Assembly: GCF_026319305.1 (NCBI RefSeq)
Contig: NZ_JAPDMV010000019.1
Coordinates: 1-59,791 of the forward strand
Direction of reading: 5' to 3'
DNA: 59,791 nucleotides
Origin: Methylophaga sp. OBS4
GTDB taxonomy: Bacteria; Pseudomonadota; Gammaproteobacteria; Nitrosococcales; Methylophagaceae
The translations under genes were made by a program, and so were the position numbers. The notes below the pieces were generated by a model. The model was not told where the DNA came from. It worked only from the letters and a program-made list of their open reading frames with translations, and did no database searches. Below are positions 24,726 to 34,869 of this stretch, one piece after another; position 1 is the stretch's first letter; the number at the start of each line of letters is the position of its first letter.

Positions 24726-27161
24726 TCAGGCCTTTTCTGCGTGGTCCCGATTCTTGCTGGCAAACGCCTGCCTTTTCTCTGCAAAATCGATCAGACGTGC
24801 GGTGATGCGCTGGTTCAGACTGCCTTCGGGAAAGTGGCCGTCCTTGTCACGCTCGCCGGCGTCGATGCCGGTCAATACCGACATGCATTCATCAATGTGA
24901 TTGACCGCATAAATATTGAATTGGCCCGCCGCAACAGCATCAATTACCGGCTGACGCAGCATTAGATGTTTGACGTTGCTGGCGGGGATAACGACGCCCT
25001 GATTGCCGGTCAGCCCCCGCGCCGTGCAGAGGTCGAAGAATCCTTCTATCTTCTGATTGACGGCCCCGATGGCCTGAATATGGCCATACTGGTTGACTGA
25101 ACCGGTAATGGCGATCGTTTGTTTGATGGGCGCTCGGGCAAGTGAAGAGAGCAGGGCGCAGAGTTCGGCAGCCGAGGCGCTGTCGCCTTCGATAGGGCCA
25201 TAAGACTGTTCGAATACCAGGCTGGCAGACAAAGACAGCGGACGGTCGGCGATGTAATTAGATGACAGGAAACCGGACAGGATAAGCACACCTTTGGAAT
25301 GAATCGGCCCGCCGAGTTCGACTTCGCGCTCGATATCGATGACCTTGCCCGACCCCATCGACAGGCGAGCTGTGATGCGGCAGGGGCGGCCGAAGATGAA
25401 TTCACCCAATTGAATGGCGGCGAGTCCGTTAACCTGGCCGACTGCCTCGCCTTCGGTATCAATCAGTATCGTTTCGCGCAAGGTTGCACGCAGAAGTCGA
25501 TCATGGATGCGGCCCATACGGCGTCGTTGGCCATTGATGGCACTGAGTATTTCTTCAACACCGATGATGTTTCTGCCATTTTTCGCTGACCAGTAATGCG
25601 CTTCGCGCACAATATCGGTAACCCGTCGCACCTGGGTTGATAACCGCTGGGCATCGTCAGCATGGCGCGAACTTTCTTCGATGACTCTGGCCATACCTTC
25701 CCTGTTCAAAGGCGGAAGCTTTTCTTTGCGGGCAATGGCGCCAATCAGGCGGGCAAGTTGTTGTGTATTTTTGACGTTACGTTCCATGTCATCCTCAAAG
25801 TCGGCGGCCACTTTGAAATGTTCCAGAAACTCCGGATCGTATTGTTGTAAGAGGTAATAGAGCACTCGATCACCGATCAGAATAACTTTGACTTTGAGTG
25901 GGATAGGTTCAGGCTCGAGAGAAATAGTGCTGACCAGGCTGTATTCCTGGGCGATGGACTTAATATCGATTTCGCCGGATTTCAGCGCACGCTTCAGCGC
26001 ATCCCAGGCAAATGGTTGCATCAGAATCTTACGCACATCAAGAACCAGATAGCCGCCATTAGCGCGATGCAGAGCACCCGGTCTGAGCAGGCTGAAATCG
26101 GTGAAAAGTATGCCCTGTTTTGCAGTGTGTTCTATCTGCCCGACCAGGTAGGCGTAGCTGGGATGATCTTCAAAAATAACCGGCGCACCTTTCAGGTCAT
26201 CACGGTCAACGAGAAGGTTGACTCGATAACGGTGTACTAATGCGGAATCATAATCAACGGCCCGTTCACCGGTAAAAACCTCTTTCAGACTGGTCATGTC
26301 CATGTCGGATGCTTGCCTGAACAATTCGACATGGTCTGCGATATCCTGTTGCAGTTCTTTAAGAAAGACGATGATTCGGGGAAAGGCTTCATACTGTTGT
26401 ATAAGTTCCTCGATGAGGCTGCCTACGGCAAACAGTGCGACTTGACGATCCAGCTTCTGAATCTGTTCCCGTACCTTTCTCACCCGCCGTGGAATGGCTT
26501 GCAGCATTTTGCGCAATTCCTTGCTGACTTTTTCGGTTTCCTGTTGCAGCCGTTGTTGTTCATCCTCGGAGAGTTTTCTGAATTCTTCCGGTGTGATGGC
26601 TTCACCCTTGTGCAGGGGAACGAAGGTAAACCCGGTTGCGGTTTGAATAATACCAAGGCCGTGTTGTTCAGCCTGTGATTGCACTTCCTGGAACGCATTT
26701 TCCTGCTCCTGACGGGCCTGCTGCTCTATCTGCTGCCGACGCTTGTGATAGTCCTCGCTTTCAAAGGCGTCAGGAATCGCGGAGATAGCCTCTTCAATAA
26801 GCCGTGCCAAATCATCACGGAAACGTCGCCCCATGCCAGCGGGTAATTCAATTGCTTTTGGTGTGCGCGGATCGTAGAAATTATTGACATAACACCAGTC
26901 GGATGGGGTGGGTTCGGCACGGGCTTTTTCTTGCAGAAATTGCCGAATAAAGCTGTGGCGTCCTGTACCGGGCGGGCCCAGCACAAACAGGTTGAAGCCT
27001 GGCAAATCAAGGCCGGTGCCAATTTCTATGGCCTCCACCGCACGATCCTGCCCCAGCATCTGATCAAGATCTTCGAGTTCTGCCGTGGTCTCGAAAGTGA
27101 ATTCGTCAGGATTACAACGATGGTAGAGGGTATCTGCGGGAAGTGGCGCAACAGTATTCAT
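24726..27161 (-). CDS. LonB-like ATP-dependent protease (AAA_32 family)
   Basis: 811 residues. An AAA domain with Walker A GPPGTGRHS near residue 63 is interrupted by a long coiled-coil insert (about 140-260, rich in Q, E and R). The C-terminal Lon-type serine/lysine protease has the Ser in GPIEGDSASAAELCALL and Lys in GAVNQKIEGFFD. The DALKRALKSGEIDIKSI and PIPLKVKVILIGD motifs mark the family related to archaeal/bacterial LonB without a classical N-terminal substrate domain. It probably degrades damaged proteins in the cytoplasm. Monocistronic on the minus strand. Confidence 0.9.
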   Translation of the reverse strand: MNTVAPLPADTLYHRCNPDEFTFETTAELEDLDQMLGQDRAVEAIEIGTGLDLPGFNLFVLGPPGTGRHSFIRQFLQEKARAEPTPSDWCYVNNFYDPRTPKAIELPAGMGRRFRDDLARLIEEAISAIPDAFESEDYHKRRQQIEQQARQEQENAFQEVQSQAEQHGLGIIQTATGFTFVPLHKGEAITPEEFRKLSEDEQQRLQQETEKVSKELRKMLQAIPRRVRKVREQIQKLDRQVALFAVGSLIEELIQQYEAFPRIIVFLKELQQDIADHVELFRQASDMDMTSLKEVFTGERAVDYDSALVHRYRVNLLVDRDDLKGAPVIFEDHPSYAYLVGQIEHTAKQGILFTDFSLLRPGALHRANGGYLVLDVRKILMQPFAWDALKRALKSGEIDIKSIAQEYSLVSTISLEPEPIPLKVKVILIGDRVLYYLLQQYDPEFLEHFKVAADFEDDMERNVKNTQQLARLIGAIARKEKLPPLNREGMARVIEESSRHADDAQRLSTQVRRVTDIVREAHYWSAKNGRNIIGVEEILSAINGQRRRMGRIHDRLLRATLRETILIDTEGEAVGQVNGLAAIQLGEFIFGRPCRITARLSMGSGKVIDIEREVELGGPIHSKGVLILSGFLSSNYIADRPLSLSASLVFEQSYGPIEGDSASAAELCALLSSLARAPIKQTIAITGSVNQYGHIQAIGAVNQKIEGFFDLCTARGLTGNQGVVIPASNVKHLMLRQPVIDAVAAGQFNIYAVNHIDECMSVLTGIDAGERDKDGHFPEGSLNQRITARLIDFAEKRQAFASKNRDHAEKA

Positions 27162-27480
27162 ATCTTTCGCCTATCTATCTGATGAAACCGACAAACATCT
27201 GTTACCGAAAGACCAGCCTGACAACTGTTACCGTTACACATCGCCGCCGTCTGGTCAAAAAGCATTTAAATGCCAACAGGCCCTAAGTAGCATAGCTTTG
27301 AATTTATTGTCCAGCTTGGCTAAGGTTAGAAAAGATCGTCATAACGGTCGGAGGCGGACGATTCCTGCTTCTGCTTTAGCATTTATGATTGTGGCATAGC
27401 CGTTGTGATCATTGAGATTTATTAATGCGGTTGCCGGCAGCGAAATTTAAGCTTATTTATTCAGCACATCAGGGGGGGGT
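27162..27480. other. divergent intergenic region with a poly-G ribosome binding site
   Basis: Between the divergent LonB-like and oxidoreductase genes, so it must hold both promoters. CTGTTACCG occurs twice within about 40 bases near 27198 and 27225. A run of eight G at 27472-27479 ends two bases before the oxidoreductase ATG and serves as its ribosome binding site. No hairpin stands out. Confidence 0.5.
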
Positions 27481-28083
27481 ATGAAAAGACAAAACAGGCC
27501 CAAAAGGGTCATGATCATTCAGGGCCATCCGGATGCAGAGGGCAGTCATCTCTGCCATGCACTTGCCAGGGCTTATGAACAGGGAGCAAAAGAGGCCGGG
27601 CATGAGGTAAAATACATTGATATTGCAACGCTGGACTTTACTGTGATCCGCACAAAACAAGACTGGGAAAGCGGAGCGCTGGCTAACGATATCGCCAATG
27701 TTCAAACTGCGATCATTTGGGCCAATCATTTGGTGCTAGTCTACCCACTGTGGCTCGGCACCATGCCAGCGCTGCTTAAAGTGTTTCTTGAGCAGGTACT
27801 GCGTCCCGGCTTTGCCTTTGAAATGTCGCCGGACGGCAAACGATGGACAAAGAACCTGACCGATAAAAGCGCCCGCATCGTCGTGACAATGGGTATGCCG
27901 GCTTTTGTTTATCGCTGGTATTTTCGCGCTCATGGCCTTAAAAACATGAGACGCAATATCCTCGGTTTTTGCGGTATTAAACCGATCCGGGAGAGCCTTA
28001 TCGGCATGGTCGAAGGCGCTGAGAGCGCCAGGATCAACAAGTGGCTGGCAAAGATGCGGACGCTGGGCAGCAAGGGTGTCTAA
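27481..28083 (+). CDS. NAD(P)H-dependent oxidoreductase, flavodoxin-like fold
   Basis: 200 residues of the NQO1/KefF-like flavodoxin_2 family. KRVMIIQGHPDAEGSHLCHAL binds the FMN/FAD phosphate. HLVLVYPLWLGTMPALLKVFLEQVLRPGFAF is the family signature around residues 83-113, and VVTMGMPAFVYRWYF follows. It probably reduces quinones, or acts as a redox partner of a channel or transporter. ATG 27481 is preceded by a homopolymeric G tract. The stop is 54 bases from the convergent treY. Confidence 0.9.
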   Translation: MKRQNRPKRVMIIQGHPDAEGSHLCHALARAYEQGAKEAGHEVKYIDIATLDFTVIRTKQDWESGALANDIANVQTAIIWANHLVLVYPLWLGTMPALLKVFLEQVLRPGFAFEMSPDGKRWTKNLTDKSARIVVTMGMPAFVYRWYFRAHGLKNMRRNILGFCGIKPIRESLIGMVEGAESARINKWLAKMRTLGSKGV

Positions 28084-28137
28084 ACGGGTTTCCAGTGTCA
28101 GCGCTATGAACTGGCAGTATTGTTATTCATACGGTGT

Positions 28138-31041
28138 TCAATCATTTACCAACAACGCCACCGGAAAGTACCTGAGCAGCGCCGCCGCGTCGAGCCAGAC
28201 GCCACCTTTTTGTTTGTTCGCCGGCACCATTTCATCGGTAAAGATATTGCGATAGTACCCTGTTCGAACGTTGTTGGAGACTGCGATCCGGGTCTTGTCC
28301 CAGGTTGGACTGCCTAGCGGGAGTTGCTCTGAGTTGCCTGCCAGACGCATGAACCAGCGTGCAGCGACGACCAGTACCTCTTTGTCATCAAAGCGACGGG
28401 AAAAGGCGCAGATATGATCGGCGTTCTCTCCCTCAACCTCAAGCTCGTGGTATTCACCCTTACCGAACAAGTCGGGCTGTTGACGGCGCAAGGTCAGCAC
28501 TTTCCAGGTCAGATAAAGTTTGGCCCGACCGTCTTCGATATGTTCCAGTAAATCTGACAATAAGTCAGGCAGGTTGCTACTCGTCTGGCAAGTGGTTACG
28601 AGCGCATCCAGTTTTGCCTGGCTGGATTGATACGCGACCGGTCTGCGGTTATCGGGGTCGACCAGGTTAAACGCCCACAGCTCGTTGCCTTGATAAATGT
28701 CAGGCACGCCGGGTACCGTCAGTTTGAGCAAAGTTTGTGACAGACTGTTGAGCAGGCCGCAACGGACGATATGCTTGTGGAAGGGGAGGAAGTCGACAAG
28801 AAAAGCGCTGTGTTCGGGGGATTCCAGCAAGGCAGCGACGAAATGCCGCATGGCCTCTTCATATTCGGTGTTGGGGTTGATCCAGGAGGTGTGGATTTTG
28901 GCCTCTTTGATTGCCTTGATCATATAGGTTTCGATGCGTTGCTTGAACAGATTGAGCTCATCGCTGTTAACAGGGGTGAGCGGCCAAGCGCCTATCAGTG
29001 TCTGATAAAACAGGTACTCGTCGTTACGAGACGGCATGTAGCTATCATCATCCGCCAAGAGTTTATGATGAAGATTTAGTTTGCTCCAGCGAGTCAGGTG
29101 CCTGCGCCATTCCTGCGGTACTTCGGATAACACGTTGATCCGTGCCCTTACATCTTCGCTTCTTTTACTGTCGTGGGTGGAGGTCGTTATCATCGTTTGC
29201 GGCCAATTTTCCAGTCGCAGGCGGTTTTCATGGTGAAATGCCTTAACTGAGATACCGAAAGCACGCGGGTCGAAGCCGACGTCGTTCAGTGATACCAGGC
29301 GGTTATAGGCATAATACGCCGTGTCTTCCATGCCTTTGGCCATCACCGGCGCAGTATATTGCTGGAAGCGCAGGGCGAATTGAGTGATTTGGCGCTGTAT
29401 TCTTGAACTCTGCCGTTCCAGATGGCTGAGGGTAAGCAGTTTGTGGATGAAATCGAAGATCTGAATGTCGGCAGCGGGGCTGCGTTTTTTTGCCTGTGCG
29501 ATGGCCCAGTGAATGTAACGCTGATCTTCGTCACTGATGCGCTGCCAGGTGATGTAGGTTCGATAAACCGGAAAACAGGCCACGACCTCGGCCAAGGCTT
29601 CGCGCAGGCTTTGATAGGTGAAATCGCGAGTGTAGCGATCTGTCTGGGCGATGCTGCCTGCCAGGTTGGCAAGTACGGTCAGTTCACTGGCAAGCGCGCT
29701 GCGGATAATGCGCTTCTTACAAGCATAGAGGACCTCATCGAAATCCTGCGTATGGCCGGTGAAACGGTTATAGAGCCAGTTGAGAGAGTGTTCTGAACCG
29801 GTATAGACGAACAGGCCATTGAGCAGGTGTGCAGCCTCATAGCCGGTTGTGCCGGCAACAGGCCAGTCGGCGGGTAGACGCTCGTGGCTCTCCAGAATCT
29901 TCTCGACCAACAGATAACAGGGTTCGTCGTCCTGCGGGCGGGGGCCATCAAGTGACTCAGCTATCATTTTTCTAAGATTGCAACAGTATTGAAAAGGATC
30001 GGATAAGCCATCGATATGATCGATACGCAATCCATTCACTTGACCGTTGCTGAGCAACGTTCGAACAAAGCGATGCGTGGCATTAAAGACTTCATTGTTT
30101 TCCAAACGCAAACCAGCCAGTTCATTAATATCAAAAAACCGCCGGTAATTGATTTCATCTGATGCAACCTGCCAGTATGCCAGCCGGTAAGCCTGTACTT
30201 CCAGCAAGCGATGGAGGGGATCGAAGCTATGACGCTGACCGGGTGTACCGTTGAATTGTTTGATGTTGTCATCCAGGTAGGCCAGGACTTGGGGATGGTG
30301 CTGGCAAAGATCGGCCAAACCGTGTTTGCATGCTGTTATCCCGTCGCGCCGCTTTTGCCGGTGTTTGGCGGACAGATCGGTACGACGGGGCAGGGCCTGG
30401 CAATCAGCAATGAGCCTGGTAAAGGCATTGAACGTATCACGATCGCTGTTAAGTTGTTGATCTAACTCATCAAGGTGAAAGCCAAGGATTTTCGGATAAC
30501 TTTTCGGATCGATCGGGAACAGGTGTTCGTAGTAGCGGACGCTGAAAGTACCGTGGTCAGGGTCCAGTGACAGTGTTAACTCGCCTTGTTCAAGAACCGT
30601 TCCATAATGGTTCCCTAAAAAAGGCAGCAGAACCTTATTGTGCAGGATGGGGTTGACGGGATGCCAGTCGATATCGAAATAGGCCGCATAGAAAGAAGCT
30701 TCGCCGTTTTCGAGAACATCCAGCCACCAGCTATTGTCATCACCCCCCACCCCCATATGATTGGGAACAATATCGAGAATCTGCCCCATATTATATTGAT
30801 GCAGGGTGTCGACATAGCTGGCAAAGCTGGCTTCGTCCCCAATCTCCGGGTTCAGGGTGTTATGGTCGACGATGTCATAACCATGAGGACTGCCCGCACG
30901 GGCCTTGAGAAAAGGTGAAGCATAGACATGGCTGATGCCGAGCATATGCAGATAGGGAATGAGTTTGTTTGCATCGGCGAAGGTAAAATCACGGTTAAAT
31001 TGCAGGCGATAACAGGCACTGGGTATGGCTGAGGCGGTCAT
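28138..31041 (-). CDS. treY: malto-oligosyltrehalose synthase
   Basis: 967-residue GH13 enzyme converting the reducing end of malto-oligosaccharides to a trehalosyl unit. The opening SACYRLQFNRDFTFADANKL, then YASPFLKARAGSPHGYDIVD and DIVPNHMGV, are TreY-specific. The catalytic regions include GLRIDHIDGL (nucleophile Asp), a LLVEKIL strand (acid Glu) and TTSTHDSKRSEDVRAR. Start at ATG 31041 overlaps the treZ stop by four bases; a start eight codons upstream lies inside treZ. Last gene of the trehalose operon; length is at the top of the family range. Confidence 0.97.
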   Translation of the reverse strand: MTASAIPSACYRLQFNRDFTFADANKLIPYLHMLGISHVYASPFLKARAGSPHGYDIVDHNTLNPEIGDEASFASYVDTLHQYNMGQILDIVPNHMGVGGDDNSWWLDVLENGEASFYAAYFDIDWHPVNPILHNKVLLPFLGNHYGTVLEQGELTLSLDPDHGTFSVRYYEHLFPIDPKSYPKILGFHLDELDQQLNSDRDTFNAFTRLIADCQALPRRTDLSAKHRQKRRDGITACKHGLADLCQHHPQVLAYLDDNIKQFNGTPGQRHSFDPLHRLLEVQAYRLAYWQVASDEINYRRFFDINELAGLRLENNEVFNATHRFVRTLLSNGQVNGLRIDHIDGLSDPFQYCCNLRKMIAESLDGPRPQDDEPCYLLVEKILESHERLPADWPVAGTTGYEAAHLLNGLFVYTGSEHSLNWLYNRFTGHTQDFDEVLYACKKRIIRSALASELTVLANLAGSIAQTDRYTRDFTYQSLREALAEVVACFPVYRTYITWQRISDEDQRYIHWAIAQAKKRSPAADIQIFDFIHKLLTLSHLERQSSRIQRQITQFALRFQQYTAPVMAKGMEDTAYYAYNRLVSLNDVGFDPRAFGISVKAFHHENRLRLENWPQTMITTSTHDSKRSEDVRARINVLSEVPQEWRRHLTRWSKLNLHHKLLADDDSYMPSRNDEYLFYQTLIGAWPLTPVNSDELNLFKQRIETYMIKAIKEAKIHTSWINPNTEYEEAMRHFVAALLESPEHSAFLVDFLPFHKHIVRCGLLNSLSQTLLKLTVPGVPDIYQGNELWAFNLVDPDNRRPVAYQSSQAKLDALVTTCQTSSNLPDLLSDLLEHIEDGRAKLYLTWKVLTLRRQQPDLFGKGEYHELEVEGENADHICAFSRRFDDKEVLVVAARWFMRLAGNSEQLPLGSPTWDKTRIAVSNNVRTGYYRNIFTDEMVPANKQKGGVWLDAAALLRYFPVALLVND

Positions 31042-32924
31042 GTTGCGGTGTCCGTATGCATACACCAGGCTACCGACCAGGGCGGTAAGGCATGGAGGTC
31101 AGGGCCGGCCAATTCTGAGGTGTGTGTTGTATACAGGACATGATGCAGAGAGAGCTCAAGGCCAGTGAGTATTTGTGGGCCTAGATTAGCGATCAGCAAC
31201 AACTCGGAGCCATCACCCAGGATCCAGCGTACGGACAGAGCTCGCTCACTTAGTCGACTGTACGACTTTTGTTGGTTTGCGATGTTGTAAAGCCGTGGTA
31301 TCACCTCGTGTCGTCGCAGTGTCAGCAGTTCACGATGCAGGGCCAGCCACTGTCTGTGAAGTGGCAAATTGCAGGCATCCCAATCAAGTACGGATTGTTC
31401 GAAGGTGGCTGGATCTTGCGGATTGGGTATACGTTTACGCCACTGTGGATTGTTGAACTGCGGAAAACGGGCAAATTCCTGTTGGCGGCCAACGGCAACT
31501 TGTGTTGCAAGCTCCGGACTGAAGTCACAGAAGAAGGCAAACGGCTGGACACAGCCCCATTCCTGGCCCATAAACAGCAGTGGCGGCGAGGGAGAAAGCA
31601 ACAACAAAGCTAACACTGCCCGGATTGGAGCCGGTTCTGCCAGCCTGGCCATTCGCTCGCCGAAAGCGCGATTGCCCACTTGATCATGGTTTTGCAGGAA
31701 GCAGACAAAGGCGGTGGGCGGCAGGTGATGACTGGCTTCGCCTCGTGGCCGGTCGTCACGATAGCGGGATGGTTCGCCCTGGTAGGCGAAACCTTCAGTT
31801 AGACAGCGACCCAGATGATGAATTGGATCGTCGGTATAATCCATATAGTAGCCATCCGACTCGCTGGTCAGCAGTACGTGCAATGCGTGGTGACTATCAT
31901 CATTCCATTGTGCGCTGTACCACAGCGGCTGTGCAGTCTTATCACGACTCAGGTAATGGGCCGCATTATGATCATTTTCCAGCACCAGATGAACGTGGCG
32001 AGAATTGCCGAAGTATTCGTGAACGCGCTGCGCGAGTTCAGTCAGAATATCCGGTTGCGAGTCATCCTTGATCGCGTGCACGGCATCAAAACGCAAACCG
32101 TCGAAATGATATTCCTCCAGCCAATAAAGCGCATTGTGGATATAGAATTGCCGTACCGTTTCCCTGTACTTGCCATCGTAATTGATGGCCGGCCCCCAGG
32201 GTGTCATATGTTGTTCAGTAAAGAACTGGGGCGCATAAAGGTGGAGATAATTACCCTCCGGACCGAAATGGTTGTAGACCACGTCGAGAAAAACCATCAG
32301 ACCGCGCCTGTGGGCGGCATTGATTAATGACTTCAGATCTTCTGGACGTCCGTAGCGGTGATCGGGCGCGAACAGGTAAGTGCCGTCGTAACCCCAGTTA
32401 TGCTTGCCGGGGAAATCTGCTATTGGCATCAGTTCAATTGCGGTGATGCCTAGTTCCGCCAGATAGTCGAGTTTTTCCTGCACCGCAGCAAAGTTGCCCT
32501 GAGGCGTGAAACTGCCTACATGTAACTCGTAGATGATGACTTCTTCCCATGGCCGGCCCCGCCAGTCGGTATCCTGCCATGACCAGCCAGCCGGATCGAT
32601 GACTTCGCTTGGCCCATGCACATCTTCAGGCTGAAACCGGGAAGCGGGATCGGGTATCCGTTGGTCACCATCGATACGAAAGAAATAAAGCGTGCCTGTT
32701 GCCGCCAGGTCGGTCGTGATGCTGAAACAGCCTTCCGCTCCACTTTCCATCTGTAGGGTGACATGGCGAGCAGCGATATTCTTATCACTGTCATCGACAT
32801 GACGATGAGTCAAACAGACATCCACCTGTGCTGCTGCTGGGGCCCAAAGCTGAAAACTTACACCTCCGTCAGGGAGTGGCGCAGCGCCAAACGGCATATT
32901 ATGCTGGCGCTTATCTGTTGTCAT
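31038..32924 (-). CDS. treZ: malto-oligosyltrehalose trehalohydrolase
   Basis: 628-residue GH13 enzyme releasing trehalose from the TreY product. The N-terminal carbohydrate-binding module starts at GGVSFQLWAPAAAQVDVCL. Catalytic motifs are IYELHVGSFTPQG, DVVYNHFGPEGNY, the nucleophile Asp in FDGLRFDAVHAI, the acid Glu in LVLENDHN, and CFLQNHDQVGNRA. It is coupled to treY by a four-base overlap and follows the treT-like gene by 17 bases. Confidence 0.97.
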   Translation of the reverse strand: MTTDKRQHNMPFGAAPLPDGGVSFQLWAPAAAQVDVCLTHRHVDDSDKNIAARHVTLQMESGAEGCFSITTDLAATGTLYFFRIDGDQRIPDPASRFQPEDVHGPSEVIDPAGWSWQDTDWRGRPWEEVIIYELHVGSFTPQGNFAAVQEKLDYLAELGITAIELMPIADFPGKHNWGYDGTYLFAPDHRYGRPEDLKSLINAAHRRGLMVFLDVVYNHFGPEGNYLHLYAPQFFTEQHMTPWGPAINYDGKYRETVRQFYIHNALYWLEEYHFDGLRFDAVHAIKDDSQPDILTELAQRVHEYFGNSRHVHLVLENDHNAAHYLSRDKTAQPLWYSAQWNDDSHHALHVLLTSESDGYYMDYTDDPIHHLGRCLTEGFAYQGEPSRYRDDRPRGEASHHLPPTAFVCFLQNHDQVGNRAFGERMARLAEPAPIRAVLALLLLSPSPPLLFMGQEWGCVQPFAFFCDFSPELATQVAVGRQQEFARFPQFNNPQWRKRIPNPQDPATFEQSVLDWDACNLPLHRQWLALHRELLTLRRHEVIPRLYNIANQQKSYSRLSERALSVRWILGDGSELLLIANLGPQILTGLELSLHHVLYTTHTSELAGPDLHALPPWSVAWCMHTDTAT

Positions 32925-32941
32925 CGCGCTGCCCTTGTGTA

Positions 32942-34180
32942 TTAACCGAGTTCGATACGACCTTGCGATCTATGTAACAAAGCCACCATGAGTGCCAAGT
33001 ACTCGCGAAGATGACGAGTGAGCAGAAAATTATCGCGCACGAATGCCTGCGCTATTTCGCCCATCGCCTGGATCTTCTCGGGTTGATGCAATAGATACCG
33101 GATCCGTAACGCCGCTCCTTCAGGCGTATTCACCAGAAAACCCGTATGGTGATTGAATATTTGCAGGCGTATGCCGCCGACATCACCGCCTATCACCGGT
33201 TTGCCTTTCCACATGGCTTCTGTGACTGTCAAACCGAAGCCTTCGCGGATGGATTTCTGCAATACAATGTCAGCGGCACGCTGCAGCGCATTGATTTCCA
33301 GATGAGCATCGGACGGCAGCAGCAGTACATGAATATCCGGATCGCCATAAGCCGCGGCTTGCACTTCATTGAGAACGGCTTCACCTTCCGGATCATCAGT
33401 GGCACCGCCACCGGCAAGTACCAGCTGAATCGGCGGCAGAAAATGCTTTGCCAGCTGATAAGCATGAATAACACCGATCGGGTCCTTGAACCGATCAAAA
33501 CGTGAGATTTGAATCACCAAGGGGCGCTGCGGGTCGAGCTGATACTTTTGGTAGAGATGCTGAATGGTTGCCGGTTCAAGTTCCTGGTTTTTCTCGCTGA
33601 GCGGATCGATACTTGGCGGAATCAGATATTGCGGATGGGGTAGTTCCTGGGCAAAAGCGGCCAGCGAGAAAATGCTGGCGTCGTAAGGTTCTACGAACTG
33701 GCGCAAATATTTCCATACCGACCGGTAAGGATGGCTGGCGTCGATATGACAGCGCCAGATCCATTTGCCCTTGCGTTTGGGAAAATGTCTGAGCAAGGCG
33801 GCGGGTTGCGGATCATGGATGAAAACAAAGTCCGCATCTTCAAGCTTGTCATGCAGTATTTCCGCATTGCGGGCGTTGGTTTCTTCATAGACTTTGAGCA
33901 GGCTTTCGGCCAATGGCATTCGTATCCCCTGCAAGGTGTTATGCATGCCTTTGGTACACTCAAAGAATTCACTTTCACCGGTAATGATTTCCCACTGGGC
34001 GTTGATACCCAGCTCCTGGGTGAGAGGAATAATCTTGGTCAAAATCTCGGCAACACCACCGCCGACACGTGTCGAATTGACATGTACCACTTTCGCGCCT
34101 GCCAGCGGTGCAGCGAGCTGACGCAGGTGAGCGATAACATCTGCGCCGGTAACTTGTGAATAGTCTTCTAACAGGCTCAT
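32942..34180 (-). CDS. treT: trehalose synthase, glycosyltransferring (TreT-like GT4)
   Basis: 412-residue retaining GT4 glycosyltransferase. The opening LAGAKVVHVNSTRVGGGVAEIL with the GGGVAE loop and the C-terminal donor site SIREGFGLTVTEAMWKGKPVIGG match TreT, which makes trehalose from NDP-glucose and glucose reversibly. WRCHIDASHP and RFDRFKDPIGVIHAY also agree with the archaeal/bacterial TreT family. The neighbouring treZ and treY support a role in trehalose metabolism. Related glucosyltransferases with other acceptors cannot be excluded. It overlaps the DUF5752-like gene upstream by four bases. Confidence 0.88.
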   Translation of the reverse strand: MSLLEDYSQVTGADVIAHLRQLAAPLAGAKVVHVNSTRVGGGVAEILTKIIPLTQELGINAQWEIITGESEFFECTKGMHNTLQGIRMPLAESLLKVYEETNARNAEILHDKLEDADFVFIHDPQPAALLRHFPKRKGKWIWRCHIDASHPYRSVWKYLRQFVEPYDASIFSLAAFAQELPHPQYLIPPSIDPLSEKNQELEPATIQHLYQKYQLDPQRPLVIQISRFDRFKDPIGVIHAYQLAKHFLPPIQLVLAGGGATDDPEGEAVLNEVQAAAYGDPDIHVLLLPSDAHLEINALQRAADIVLQKSIREGFGLTVTEAMWKGKPVIGGDVGGIRLQIFNHHTGFLVNTPEGAALRIRYLLHQPEKIQAMGEIAQAFVRDNFLLTRHLREYLALMVALLHRSQGRIELG

Positions 34181-34869
34181 TTTGCTGCCTCCTGGAAGTA
34201 AGATACCAACACGTGTGCAAGCCGCTGGCGTAACTGACTGAGACTATCGAAGTAAGGATCGACACTGGCGATCTGTTCCTGCAACGGAGCGAATTCCCCG
34301 CCGAAAGTGGTCAGCCAGTCACTGAAATCGTCGCCCCCGTCAGGAGTACGTCGCCGGGCATCAATAAAATGATAGAAGATGCTGCCGAGCGAGAGTTCCA
34401 TCATGGCAGAGGCCAAATCTTTCGGATGTTTAAACTGCCTTTCGGTATCGAATACGACGATTTGTGATTTGACGAATTCAAATTGTTGGGTGGCACGCGT
34501 CCATAATAAGTGTTCGACTTCATCAAAGCGGGCATCGATAAGTTCGATGATTTCCCAGCGCAGTGCATCAAGACTGGAAAAGTTGGTGGGGTCCAAAGCG
34601 GACAACTGCTCTGCCAGCACACCATCGTGAATACCGTGCCTTACCCATTCGGCAAAGTCGTTGTTGTATTCACGTTCACTGAAATGTGATTGCAACAACC
34701 CTCCCCAAAAGTGATGGTAAATGCTTGCTGTTTCTATATCAGCCAGCTCACGGCGAAGTTCCTGTAGAAGACGTGCTTTTTTCCCGGTAGCTAAGGTGAG
34801 CAGGGCGCAGTCTTTGATTGAGAAAGGTGCGCGGTGATCGGGGGAAAGTGAGTCAGAATTAACCATCAT
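34177..34869 (-). CDS. DUF5752-like protein with internal duplication
   Basis: 230 residues, cytoplasmic, first gene of the trehalose operon. The protein is two repeats of about 100 residues: residues 16-117 and 130-226. Each has a strand, a helix, SI(Y/F)xHF, then DF(A/S)(E/D)W, an E/Q-Q-(L/I)-S-(A/V)-x-DP block and a closing helix. From memory this is the family DUF5752, which tends to sit beside TreT-type glycosyltransferases; its function is unknown. AAGGAG lies 5 bases before ATG 34869 and 8 before ATG 34866, so either may start translation. A regulatory or substrate-handling partner of TreT is plausible. Confidence 0.75.
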   Translation of the reverse strand: MMVNSDSLSPDHRAPFSIKDCALLTLATGKKARLLQELRRELADIETASIYHHFWGGLLQSHFSEREYNNDFAEWVRHGIHDGVLAEQLSALDPTNFSSLDALRWEIIELIDARFDEVEHLLWTRATQQFEFVKSQIVVFDTERQFKHPKDLASAMMELSLGSIFYHFIDARRRTPDGGDDFSDWLTTFGGEFAPLQEQIASVDPYFDSLSQLRQRLAHVLVSYFQEAAK

